From contig JAGTVA010000024.1 of NCBI GenBank assembly GCA_018224445.1, positions 1 to 39,171 on the forward strand: a stretch of 39,171 bases of DNA, read 5' to 3'. The translations under genes were made by a program, and so were the position numbers. Positions 1 through 8,015 of the stretch are shown one piece after another (within the stretch, counting starts at the first letter, position 1; each line of letters starts with the position of its first letter). The stretch comes from Saprospiraceae bacterium (GTDB lineage Bacteria; Bacteroidota; Bacteroidia; Chitinophagales; Saprospiraceae). The notes beneath the pieces are model-generated. The model had not been told where the DNA came from. It did not search any database and saw nothing but the letters and a program-made list of their open reading frames with translations.

Positions 1-550
1 AATGAAGGGCGTAATAATAGTAATCGTTTACTTCATAGGAGGCGTCGGTGGCTACGGTTAGGTAAGGACTCAACACGTATTGACCGGAGAGCGCCACCTG
101 AGTATCACTGAACTTTTGATTGGGGATGTCGTCTTTTTTGGCGGAGAGGTGTCTTCCTGTAATGGCCATGGAGAGATTGTCGCTGTTGTGCAGGTGATAG
201 CCCGCTTCGAGCAGGGGAGAATTGGGAAAACCGTAGCCGGCTCTGATAAATCCGTTGTAGGGCTGGGGTAGCGATTCGGTGCGCATCCCCACCGGTCTGA
301 TGTTGGGTTCACTGTATTCCACAGCCAGCGGTCTCGCAGTGAGCGAATATTGGTAAGTCAAGGCACTCAGGGTATCGGCAGCAGGTAAAGTAGGGGAAAG
401 TCTGAGTTTTTCAGCGTCCATCAACCGGGCCTCAAAGCTCCTGATCACCTCTACCTGTTCTGCGGGCAGATCGCGTTCTTGCGCGAATAATGTGGAAAAC
501 GATACAAGGGTGCAGGCAAACCACAATAAACTCAGGGATATTTTACTCAT
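1..550 (-). CDS. Putative outer-membrane beta-barrel protein, 3' end cut by window edge
   Basis: The reading frame opens with ATG at 550 and stays open for 183 codons to the left edge, so the C-terminal part is missing. The first 23-24 residues form a clear Sec signal peptide ending in LFAQ. The rest of the visible chain, after about residue 60, is rich in alternating aromatic and polar residues (for example GYHLHNSDNLSMAITGRHLS and LTVATDASYEVNDYYYY), which looks like successive transmembrane beta strands and turns. The gene begins only 26 bases after the stop of the large TPR gene upstream on the same strand, so the two are probably co-transcribed and may act together in the envelope. I infer an outer-membrane barrel from strand pattern and signal peptide only. 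A TonB-dependent receptor-like or porin-like protein is possible; no plug domain or TonB box is visible in this part. Confidence 0.6.
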   Translation of the reverse strand, partial: MSKISLSLLWFACTLVSFSTLFAQERDLPAEQVEVIRSFEARLMDAEKLRLSPTLPAADTLSALTYQYSLTARPLAVEYSEPNIRPVGMRTESLPQPYNGFIRAGYGFPNSPLLEAGYHLHNSDNLSMAITGRHLSAKKDDIPNQKFSDTQVALSGQYVLSPYLTVATDASYEVNDYYYYALH

Positions 551-576
551 TACTTTAGCTTGTCTTTAAAAAAATA

Positions 577-3500
577 TTACGGTTTTTCAATTTTGATCTC
601 ATCTCCTTCTCCTTCCCGGCTTTCCGCTTCTTTAGCTTCAGCATCCAATTGTTTAATTCGATTGAGTTTCTCCCTGGCCTCACTGACCAATTCCGGATCT
701 TCATCGAAGTGCTCGATTACTGCCTCCAGTGCTGCACGAGCGTTGAAATTGTCGCCCTGGATGACCAAAATATCTGAAAGTAATACCAGTGACCTGGCTA
801 CCCACAAGGGATAATTGGAATTTTCCTGCACGGCGGCCCTGGCGAGATTTTCTGCGAGTTCAATTTCATTGTTCAAAAAATAAATGCTCGCTATCCGATA
901 CCTCGATTCTGCAGCATATACATTATTTGACAATCTGGTTACAGCATTAAAACTCTCCAATGCATCGGAAAAGAGTTTTTCGTCAAACTTAATTTTGGCT
1001 TTAAAAAAGTGTGCTGCTGCCTTTTGGTCCTCTCCGGCTCTCGGATTGTCGAGGACTTTAGCAGCCATGGTGTTTACAGCTTCTTTGTGCCGGATCCGGT
1101 AGGCCGATCTCAAGGCGCCCATTTGCGCTTCAAATCGCTGATCATTTGAAGTGGCGCGTGACTCGAGGGTGGTGTAGTGAGTAAGAGCCCGTTGAAAGTC
1201 CTCTGAATGGTGATAGCTTATGGCAGCCGCTTTTTCCAATGCCCGGATGTAATAATTTCCGGTACCTCTCGATATTACACTTTCGTAATCGTTCAGTGCA
1301 CGGTTCCAGTTTCTGAGGATAGAATTACATTCGCCCCTATTGTAAAAGGCTTCTGTTAGAAAGGTCCCTCTGGGAAATTGTGAAATATAGGCCCCATAGG
1401 ACTGAATGGCTCGTTCGCAATTGCCCGCCATATACTGAAGGTCAGCCGCTCTGTACGTAATCGAGTCTCTGGCAAAATCCGAAAAGTCAATAACACCAAT
1501 ATTTTCTACCAGCGTAAAATACTTTTCGGGCTGCCCCAGGTCGTTTACATAAATTTCTTCAAGTGCTGCCAATGCATCCTGCGCTTCCCTTTTATCCGGA
1601 TTGTTTTCAAAAACTTGTTTGTAGTGGTGCATGGCGTTGGCATTGTCGCCCTGATTGTAGTGAATCAGGCCGAGTCTGAGATGTGCTGTATTGACCAGGG
1701 GAGAGGTTTGGCCGTAATTTTTGATCAGTCTATCGAGAGCGTTTACCGCCTCCGCACTTCTGCCCATTTCTTGAAAAGTAATTCCCAATTGAAAAAGGGC
1801 GTGGTCTGCATAAGTAGACTGGGGCTGAGTGGCCACCAAATCCTCCAGTAGTACAATTTTGTCGAAAGGTTTATTGGTCAGGCCCAAAATCATTCCTTTT
1901 TGAAAAATGGCGTAATCGTAGCCTCCGACTCTCATTTCAATGGCATCGTTATAAAATCGGAGAGCCTGACTGTAGCGGTTGTTCTTAAAAAGACAATCTC
2001 CCGCTCTCAACATGGCGTCACTCAATACTATTCTTCTCAGATAGGGATCTTGAATGTTTACGGTATTCAACCTGATAGAGGATACTGCCTCCTGGAAAAA
2101 GCCCAGAGCCACTTCATGCCTCTCGATTTTGAGGTAGTTGTACCCTTGTAAATAGTTAGCCACCGGGATGCTCGAATTTTCCGGCAAATCTCTTATTCCA
2201 CGGGCTATGGAAAAATATTGGTTCAATTCTTCTATACTCTGTTCAAATTTTCTGTCCCTATGGGAAATTTCAGCTTTCCAGAAAAGCGCCTGAGCGCGCA
2301 AAGAACTGTTGAGTGGATTGTAAAGAGACTTGTCGAAAAGGACTCTAGCCTCATTGAGCTTGTTGTCGACAACATGTTGGACGGCGCGGTTAAAGGTCAC
2401 TGTTTGATAAGCCCTTCTGATGGTCGGAGCAGGTGATTCGATGTTTTCGATAATTTCAATGGACCGCTCATAATCTCTGCTGTTGAGCAATACATCTCCC
2501 AGAATTTCCTGCGCCTGTGCGTAGTAAACAGAACCCGGTTGAATAGATACGAGGGTATTCACTGCCTCTCGATCGTATTGAAGCTCAGCACTTAATTTAC
2601 CGTAATTAAATCTCGCTTCCTCTGTGATTGCATTCACTAGGTCATGTCGCAAGGCGTTGGCAAAAGCATTTCTGGCAGATTCATAATCCCCTGATTCAAT
2701 GTAACATTCTGCGAGATAGAAATTGCCGTGTTGGCTGATTTTATCCGAATCCCCTGCCACATAGAGGAGGTGCGGTTTAGCTTCTGTGAATTTATTTTGT
2801 CGGTAAAGAGAATAACCGAGTTGGTACCTGATGTTTCGGTCGACAACACCACCTGCATTTACAGCCTTGCCGAGGTATTCTGCCGCTTCAGCGTAATTTT
2901 CGTTTTCAAAATGGGACTGTCCCAAAAGCAAATTCATTTCTGTAAAATACCGATTGGATTCGTCCTCAGCATAGGGGGTGAGATAACTAATTACCCTGTC
3001 GTAGTTTTTGTCGGAAAAATGTATAGAGGCCACATAAAAAGGAACCAGTTTGCCGTAATAACCGGATGATTCGACTTTGCGAAACCCCTCAACAGCGAGA
3101 TCACTCCTCCCCGTGTAATAATTGCTCATGGCGTAGTAATAATTGGAGGGGTAGTAGTATATATCTTTAATGTCTAAGATGGGTAAAAAATAACCGATTG
3201 CGCGAGTGAATTCCCGTTGAGTAAAGTGGCTGTATCCTGCTTTAAATGACGCTTCTGAACGAAGAGACTCCGGAAGGTCTTCCATATCCACCATTTCGTA
3301 AAACCTGATGGATTCCAGGTGGTTGGTTTTATTGTAATGGTAGTTTGCGATTTCTAATATGGCTTCAACCGCAACCGGATTATTGGGATTTTCACGCAGG
3401 AATTTGGTCATCTTTTGTTCCCCTTCCGGGAGCCCTAATCGAATGAGACAGGCCGCTTCCATGAGTTGAGCTTTGGCATCGAGCAATGGAATGCCCTCCC

Positions 3501-3696
3501 GATGAATGGGAAAATCCATATTTTGTGCCATCCTGAATTCGTGAACCGCCGCACCAAACAAATGTTTTTCAAAATATTCCAGGCCCTTTTTAAAATGCCT
3601 TTCGGTGTCGTAGAACAAGGCTGTTTTCTGGGCGTACACTTGAGGACTACTCATTGCTAAAAGGAGAATAAATGCAATTATTTTATACTTTATCAC
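577..3696 (-). CDS. Large periplasmic tetratricopeptide-repeat protein
   Basis: This 1039-residue protein has a signal peptide (about residues 1-22, ending VYAQ), so it should be exported to the periplasm. Almost the whole remainder is helical TPR-type repeats: A/G/Y-rich helix pairs recur about every 34-37 residues, as in FYLAECYIESGDYESARNAF and FNRGECNSILRNWNRALNDY-like units. The last 25 residues are charged and probably disordered. The start codon is GTG at 3696; the nearest upstream ATG is in another frame and soon meets a stop. TPR solenoids of this size act as protein-binding scaffolds, and in Bacteroidota such proteins are commonly linked with outer-membrane proteins. The gene for a barrel-like protein follows 26 bases downstream. 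The precise function is unknown to me. Confidence 0.85.
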   Translation of the reverse strand: MIKYKIIAFILLLAMSSPQVYAQKTALFYDTERHFKKGLEYFEKHLFGAAVHEFRMAQNMDFPIHREGIPLLDAKAQLMEAACLIRLGLPEGEQKMTKFLRENPNNPVAVEAILEIANYHYNKTNHLESIRFYEMVDMEDLPESLRSEASFKAGYSHFTQREFTRAIGYFLPILDIKDIYYYPSNYYYAMSNYYTGRSDLAVEGFRKVESSGYYGKLVPFYVASIHFSDKNYDRVISYLTPYAEDESNRYFTEMNLLLGQSHFENENYAEAAEYLGKAVNAGGVVDRNIRYQLGYSLYRQNKFTEAKPHLLYVAGDSDKISQHGNFYLAECYIESGDYESARNAFANALRHDLVNAITEEARFNYGKLSAELQYDREAVNTLVSIQPGSVYYAQAQEILGDVLLNSRDYERSIEIIENIESPAPTIRRAYQTVTFNRAVQHVVDNKLNEARVLFDKSLYNPLNSSLRAQALFWKAEISHRDRKFEQSIEELNQYFSIARGIRDLPENSSIPVANYLQGYNYLKIERHEVALGFFQEAVSSIRLNTVNIQDPYLRRIVLSDAMLRAGDCLFKNNRYSQALRFYNDAIEMRVGGYDYAIFQKGMILGLTNKPFDKIVLLEDLVATQPQSTYADHALFQLGITFQEMGRSAEAVNALDRLIKNYGQTSPLVNTAHLRLGLIHYNQGDNANAMHHYKQVFENNPDKREAQDALAALEEIYVNDLGQPEKYFTLVENIGVIDFSDFARDSITYRAADLQYMAGNCERAIQSYGAYISQFPRGTFLTEAFYNRGECNSILRNWNRALNDYESVISRGTGNYYIRALEKAAAISYHHSEDFQRALTHYTTLESRATSNDQRFEAQMGALRSAYRIRHKEAVNTMAAKVLDNPRAGEDQKAAAHFFKAKIKFDEKLFSDALESFNAVTRLSNNVYAAESRYRIASIYFLNNEIELAENLARAAVQENSNYPLWVARSLVLLSDILVIQGDNFNARAALEAVIEHFDEDPELVSEAREKLNRIKQLDAEAKEAESREGEGDEIKIEKP

Positions 3697-3890
3697 CGGC
3701 TTTAAATTTTACCATATATTCAGGGATAACAATCGATCAGTTTCGATTATTGCCACTAAATTACAATTTTTTTAATATTAAACAAAATAGGTTTGGGAGG
3801 AAGTCCGAAATTCCCACAGGAGCCGGTATTTGGGCAATTCGAATTACCTGCAATTCCCGAGGTTTTAAAAAAAAGGTAACTTCTACTCTA

Positions 3891-4058
3891 TTATTCTATT
3901 TTTCTCTGGCGGGGTTGCGATTTTTTCAGAGGGTACGGACAGTTTTTGCAACCGGATTTACAGCAGTACCCTCTTTTCAGGTGGTATCTTTCAGTGAAGA
4001 CATACAGGCCGTTTTCAATGGTGTAGTCCTCACCCTTTATGAGTTTCTGGGTACTCAA
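3891..4058 (-). CDS. Small Cys-rich DUF5522-like protein, TTG start
   Basis: This short frame encodes 55 residues. The core reads GLYVFTERYHLKRGYCCKSGCKNCPYPL (written in parts: residues 17-29 and 30-44), with cysteines at 32, 33, 37 and 40. The pattern YCC-x3-C-x2-CPY is the signature I recognise from the DUF5522 family of short Bacteroidota proteins, which may bind a metal. The in-frame TAA lies three codons before the TTG at 4058, so TTG is the only reasonable start. The TTG sits 4 bases after the stop of the DUF6580 gene, which suggests translation by re-initiation. The basic tail (KKSQPRQRKIE) is longer than the usual ending at CPYGF or similar. The family has no established function. 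Confidence 0.75.
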   Translation of the reverse strand: MSTQKLIKGEDYTIENGLYVFTERYHLKRGYCCKSGCKNCPYPLKKSQPRQRKIE

Positions 4059-4062
4059 GTGA

Positions 4063-4629
4063 TTATCTTTTTACCTGCTGGGGAATAAGTGCCGTTTTAC
4101 TAATCAGTGCGTAGGAGCCAAACATCACTCCACAGAAAAAAAGATCTCCTGCCAGGGTATTTAAAAAGAACGGCAATCCGGCAACATATGCAGCAATCAA
4201 ACCACCTATATTTAGGGGGTACATGGTCCCGACGGCCCAGGCTCCAAAATTAGAGACCAGGAAAAATATGACAGAGGCTGCAAGGCTGGCTCCTATCACT
4301 CTGCCGGGATTAATTTTTTTGAGAACAAATCGCGCCAACAGTACCATTAGTAAAATGGCAAGCCCGGTAAAGAGTAAGTTTTTACTAATCCATACAAAGC
4401 CTTCATAGTAGGCTGCATAGACGACATTGTTTAAAATGAGATCGGTAATCCAGACGGCCAACACAGGCACCAGAAATGCCAACCATTTTTTGGAAAAATA
4501 AGCACCGCCAAAAAGGGCGATGGCTCCAATGGCTGTGAAATTTGGAGGGTGGGGTAGTAGCCTGCTCATGGCTGCAAATAAGATAAAGAGTCCCAGAATT
4601 AATCCCTTGTGCTTATAGTTTTGATTCAT
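4063..4629 (-). CDS. DUF6580-family integral membrane protein
   Basis: The 188-residue product is almost entirely hydrophobic, with five or six membrane segments (for example around residues 10-27, 48-66, 78-99, 112-130 and 155-178). The N-terminal signature, SRLLPHPPNFTAIGAIALFG near residue 22 followed by a GGAYF-x2-KWLAFLVP stretch, is what I associate with DUF6580. These proteins resemble the substrate-binding S components of ECF transporters, but no ECF ATPase or T component is encoded nearby, so transport is only a guess. The gene has the best promoter in the window (TTTTG, 19 bases, TATTTTTG) with the -7 box ending 19 bases before ATG. The tiny DUF5522-like gene follows directly in the same transcript. 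Confidence 0.8.
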   Translation of the reverse strand: MNQNYKHKGLILGLFILFAAMSRLLPHPPNFTAIGAIALFGGAYFSKKWLAFLVPVLAVWITDLILNNVVYAAYYEGFVWISKNLLFTGLAILLMVLLARFVLKKINPGRVIGASLAASVIFFLVSNFGAWAVGTMYPLNIGGLIAAYVAGLPFFLNTLAGDLFFCGVMFGSYALISKTALIPQQVKR

Positions 4630-4648
4630 TGTTTGTACTTTTGATCCA

Positions 4649-4680
4649 CAAAAATAGTTACTCCCGTGACTTATTCAAAA
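4649..4680 (-). promoter_or_regulatory. Bacteroidota promoter of the DUF6580-DUF5522 operon
   Basis: On the minus strand TTTTG (4680-4676) is followed by a 19-base spacer and then TATTTTTG (4656-4649), matching the Bacteroidota -33 TTTG and -7 TAnnTTTG consensus. The ATG follows 19 bases after the box, so the leader should be only about 12 bases. The 9-mer CGGGAGTAA (4666-4658, minus) lies in the spacer, a good site for a regulator. Confidence 0.7.
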
Positions 4681-4780
4681 TTATTAACTCACTTCATTTT
4701 ATAAATGTTGAATAGAGTCCTCGTTTATTTATTTAAAGTCCCAATAGGTGGAAGGAGGAGAATAGGCCCTATTTGAGTTC

Positions 4781-4789
4781 CGGGAGTAA
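4781..4789 (+). promoter_or_regulatory. CGGGAGTAA motif upstream of the CPBP gene, second copy
   Basis: This is an exact copy of the 9-mer in the divergent DUF6580 promoter, in the same orientation relative to its own gene, 46 bases before the CPBP start. Just before it, at 4761-4773, lies the near-perfect palindrome AATAGGCCCTATT (6-base arms around one base). A shared operator for both divergent genes is an inference. Confidence 0.35.
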
Positions 4790-4835
4790 TCACCATTTTT
4801 TAATTTTCTTCAAAAAATAATTTAAATCGCGCGCA

Positions 4836-5819
4836 ATGAACGGCAAACACAATGGATTTTTTCAAGCGCCCTACAGGGGTAAGAACAATTATTGGCGCTA
4901 TCTGGTAGTATTGTTGGCGGTAATGGTTGGGTATTTTATAGGGCAATTGCCACTCGGGATTGCGGCCCTGCTCCAGATGAATTCAGGTAAAGAGGGGGTG
5001 AGCATAGATGAGTTTCAAAAAACTGCCGATTTTAGTGTATTGGGATTGGATGCCAACCTGGGGTTATTTTTACTGTTATTGAGTTTTGCAGGGGCACTTA
5101 TTTTTCTCTGTGCAGCTACCAAGTTGTTTCACCGGAGGCCCTGGCAGACGTTGATTAGCTATTCGGGAAGGTTAAATTGGAGGAAAATCGGGTTTGGATT
5201 TTCAGCCTGGTTGTTCTTGTGTATTGTGGTGGAGAGTTATTCTTATTTTTCAGATCCGGAAATTTACGAGTTTCACTTTGCGGGCATGCAATTTGTAATT
5301 CTCCTGGTGATTGCATTTTTTGTACTTCCACTGCAGACTTCTTTTGAAGAATTGTTTTTCCGGGGATGGATGATGCAGGGATTGGGTTTTATGTCAGGGA
5401 GTAAAATTGTTGCCTTATTGATTTCAACCGCCTTGTTCGCAGGAATCCATTCATTGAATCCGGAGGTAAAAACCTATGGATATGCTCCCATGATGATGTA
5501 TTATTTTCAGGCCGGGCTTTTTCTTGGCTTACTTACCGCCTTGGACGACTCTCTGGATCTTGCGCTGGGGGTTCATTTTGCGACCAATTTCTACGCCGCC
5601 GTTTTCTTTAATTACGAAGCCGCCGCGCTCCAGACACACTCCCTTTTTACCTCTGAGGAACCGTTGAATGTAATGGGAGTTAACCTGAGTTTTCTTATAA
5701 TAGCGGTAATATTTATTTTCTTTTGTAAACACCTCTATAAATGGAATTTTAATTCTCTGTTTCGCCCTGTGGGAACTCCATCTGACAGATTATTGGATAC
5801 CGACAATGAGGAGGACTAA
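4836..5819 (+). CDS. CPBP-family intramembrane metalloprotease
   Basis: The 327-residue membrane protein carries the CPBP (CAAX protease/bacteriocin-processing, ABI) motifs: motif 1 is FEELFFRGW with E171, E172 and R176; motif 2 is FAGIH with H205; motif 3 is GVHFATNF with H247 and N251. About seven or eight hydrophobic segments surround them (for example 21-47, 76-95, 119-134, 151-167, 190-204, 223-235, 280-300). In characterised members, glutamates and histidines of these motifs form the active site inside the membrane. Substrates range from prenylated proteins to peptides and anti-sigma factors; none is suggested here. The ATG at 4836 opens a natural N-terminus before the first membrane segment. 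The C-terminal 20 residues are acidic and cytoplasmic. All catalytic residues are intact. Confidence 0.88.
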   Translation: MNGKHNGFFQAPYRGKNNYWRYLVVLLAVMVGYFIGQLPLGIAALLQMNSGKEGVSIDEFQKTADFSVLGLDANLGLFLLLLSFAGALIFLCAATKLFHRRPWQTLISYSGRLNWRKIGFGFSAWLFLCIVVESYSYFSDPEIYEFHFAGMQFVILLVIAFFVLPLQTSFEELFFRGWMMQGLGFMSGSKIVALLISTALFAGIHSLNPEVKTYGYAPMMMYYFQAGLFLGLLTALDDSLDLALGVHFATNFYAAVFFNYEAAALQTHSLFTSEEPLNVMGVNLSFLIIAVIFIFFCKHLYKWNFNSLFRPVGTPSDRLLDTDNEED

Positions 5820-5822
5820 GGA

Positions 5823-5847
5823 GATTTTATTTTTTTTTAATAAAATC
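5823..5847. terminator. AT-rich hairpin after the CPBP gene
   Basis: GATTTTATT (5823-5831) pairs perfectly with AATAAAATC (5839-5847) around a loop of seven T. It starts three bases after the CPBP stop. The stem is AT-only except at the base and has no T-tract after it on the plus strand, so it is at best a weak terminator or RNA-stabilising hairpin. Confidence 0.3.
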
Positions 5848-5914
5848 CAATGTACACAAATGTTAAAAATTAACGTTATTAAAATAATTTTTTGAAATAT
5901 ATAAACATCTTTTT

Positions 5915-7792
5915 ATGAAGTTGAATTTTCTTTTAGTGCTCCTCTCCGTTTTATTTTTTTCATTGATCTCAGTCAATTTAGATGCAAGGCCAGGGTATTG
6001 GCAAATGGAAGTGATGTACGATATAGAAATTGATTTTGACGTGGAAAAGCACCGCTTTACAGGGAAGCAGGAGGTGACATTAACCAATCACAGCCCGGAG
6101 GCCCTGGACCGTGTATATTTTCACTTGTACTACAACGCATTTCAGCCCAACAGTATGATGGGGATGAGAGCTGCCAATATTGTTGATCCGAAACACAACA
6201 TGGGCAATAGGATTTCCAGGTTAAAGCCCAATGAGGTGGGATACCACGACATTAAGAAAATCACAATGGATGGTGAAGTTTGCGAGTTTCAAATTACAGA
6301 GACGATTATGGATGTTTTTATTCCGTATTTAATTCCTCCGGGTCAAAAGGTTACTTTCTATCTGGAGTACGAATCTCAGGTACCGCTTCAAATTAGAAGA
6401 ACCGGGCGAGAAAATGAAGAGGGTGTTGTCTATTCCATGGCTCAGTGGTATCCCAAATTGGCCCAGTTTGACCACCGTGGCTGGCATGCACACCCCTATG
6501 TAGGGCAAGAGTTTTACGGTATTTTTGGCAACTACGACGTGAAAATCAATATGGATTCATCCTATACAGTTGCTGCGGGAGGTGTTTTGCAAAACCCACA
6601 GGAGGTGGGACATGGATATTCCGATGACTTGGATCAGGTTGTAGCGGATGAAAATGGGAAGCTTCACTGGCACTTCAGGGCAGAAAATGTTCACGACTTT
6701 GCCTGGGCTGCAGATACCGCCTATACGCATTCAACCTACCAGACAGAAGACGGTCCGCTTTTTAGATTTTTCTATATTTCCAACGAGAGGACCAGTCACA
6801 ACTGGGAAAAATTACCGGAGATACTGGAGACCGCTCTGACTTATATAGAAAACCGATGTGGAGAATACCCCTATCCGGAATTTAATGTTATACAGGGTGG
6901 TGATGGCGGAATGGAGTACCCCATGGCCACATTAATAACCGGGGAAAGGCCGCTGACGAGTTTGGTCGGGGTCAGTGTACACGAACTCATTCACATGTGG
7001 TATTATGGGGTTTTGGCGACCAATGAAAGTATATACCCTTACATGGACGAAGGGTTTACCACCTATATTACTGAAGAGACGATGAATCACCTCGCCAGGC
7101 TTGAATTGTTGCCCAGGAGGGAGTGGAAACCTTTAGCCCACAGCGACAGAATGGCAGCCTACATCAATTTTGCCCGGGAGGGCAATGAAGAACCGATGAG
7201 TACTTTTGCCGATCATTTCCAAACCAATTCAGCGTATGTTATTTCTTCGTATACAAAAGCCGCCCTTATGCTTGTTCAGTTGCAATATATTGTTGGAAAA
7301 GAGGCCTTGGATAAAACCCTTCTAGATTATTACGAACAGTGGAAATTCAAACACCCTCTGCCGGATGATTTTTTCAGACTGGCCGAAAGAGTTTCCGGAT
7401 TGAATCTCAAATGGTTTCAGAATTACTGGATATCAACCACCAATACCATTGATTACGGTGTGGACACTATTTTTGGCAATCCGGATGGCAGCACCTCAGT
7501 TATACTCGTCAATAACGGAACCATACCCATGCCCATCGACCTCACGGTTTATGTAGATGGCACTCCCTACTACTTGAACATACCACTGGTGATTACCCAC
7601 GGACATAAAAAAGTAGACGACGGAATGGAATATATGTTGATGCAGCCCTGGAAATGGACCAATCCCATGTACGAACTTCAATTGCCTTTTAGCCTGAATC
7701 AAGTGTCCAGAGTCGTTATCGATGAATCCGGAAGGCTGGCCGATGTAAATCCAATGGATAATATTTTTCCAAAACCCAGGGTAACCGATTAA
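5915..7792 (+). CDS. Exported M1-family zinc metallopeptidase
   Basis: The 625-residue protein starts with a signal peptide (about 1-24, before RPGYWQ). The M1 (aminopeptidase N-like) catalytic site is complete: HELIH at 356-360 gives both zinc histidines and the catalytic glutamate, and E379 in YMDEGFTTY is the third zinc ligand at the canonical 18-residue spacing. The usual GxMEN substrate loop appears as GGMEYP (331-336), with tyrosine in place of asparagine. The N-terminal half is the beta-rich domain that precedes the catalytic fold, and the final 100 residues form another beta domain. Exported M1 peptidases of this shape are common in Bacteroidota and probably trim peptides in the periplasm or outside. 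A box close to TAnnTTTG (the TTTG of 5891-5894) lies 20 bases before ATG. Confidence 0.9.
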   Translation: MKLNFLLVLLSVLFFSLISVNLDARPGYWQMEVMYDIEIDFDVEKHRFTGKQEVTLTNHSPEALDRVYFHLYYNAFQPNSMMGMRAANIVDPKHNMGNRISRLKPNEVGYHDIKKITMDGEVCEFQITETIMDVFIPYLIPPGQKVTFYLEYESQVPLQIRRTGRENEEGVVYSMAQWYPKLAQFDHRGWHAHPYVGQEFYGIFGNYDVKINMDSSYTVAAGGVLQNPQEVGHGYSDDLDQVVADENGKLHWHFRAENVHDFAWAADTAYTHSTYQTEDGPLFRFFYISNERTSHNWEKLPEILETALTYIENRCGEYPYPEFNVIQGGDGGMEYPMATLITGERPLTSLVGVSVHELIHMWYYGVLATNESIYPYMDEGFTTYITEETMNHLARLELLPRREWKPLAHSDRMAAYINFAREGNEEPMSTFADHFQTNSAYVISSYTKAALMLVQLQYIVGKEALDKTLLDYYEQWKFKHPLPDDFFRLAERVSGLNLKWFQNYWISTTNTIDYGVDTIFGNPDGSTSVILVNNGTIPMPIDLTVYVDGTPYYLNIPLVITHGHKKVDDGMEYMLMQPWKWTNPMYELQLPFSLNQVSRVVIDESGRLADVNPMDNIFPKPRVTD

Positions 7793-8015
7793 ATTTTATC
7801 GCAGGAACTTGAATCGTGTGTAATTAACTATTTCAAATTTTTACCTTCGACCTGCGAGGGTCTTGCCTAATCTATTGTATAATGACTTCAATATTGTCGT
7901 CCTTTAGTTTATGGCCCCCCAATAGTTGCTTATTAATTCAATACTGGTGTCCTAATTCCTGAATCTGTAGTGAAGGATTTAAGCTATAAATTTAAATGGT
8001 AAAAAGAATTATTAA
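7793..8015. other. Intergenic region before fmt with an imperfect direct repeat and a near-consensus promoter box
   Basis: No gene is visible. Two 17-base segments, TTCAATATTGTCGTCCT (7887-7903) and TTCAATACTGGTGTCCT (7937-7953), match at 14 positions and are spaced exactly 50 bases apart. TAAATTTA at 7987-7994 matches the -7 consensus at all but its last base and ends 21 bases before the fmt ATG. Confidence 0.35.

Noticed and set aside
3672-4088. Plus-strand 138-codon open frame
   Set aside because: It overlaps the minus-strand DUF5522-like gene and the end of DUF6580; its translation has no domain-like pattern.
7883-7963. 26-codon open frame upstream of fmt
   Set aside because: Too short, no conserved pattern, and it spans the direct repeat rather than showing coding bias.
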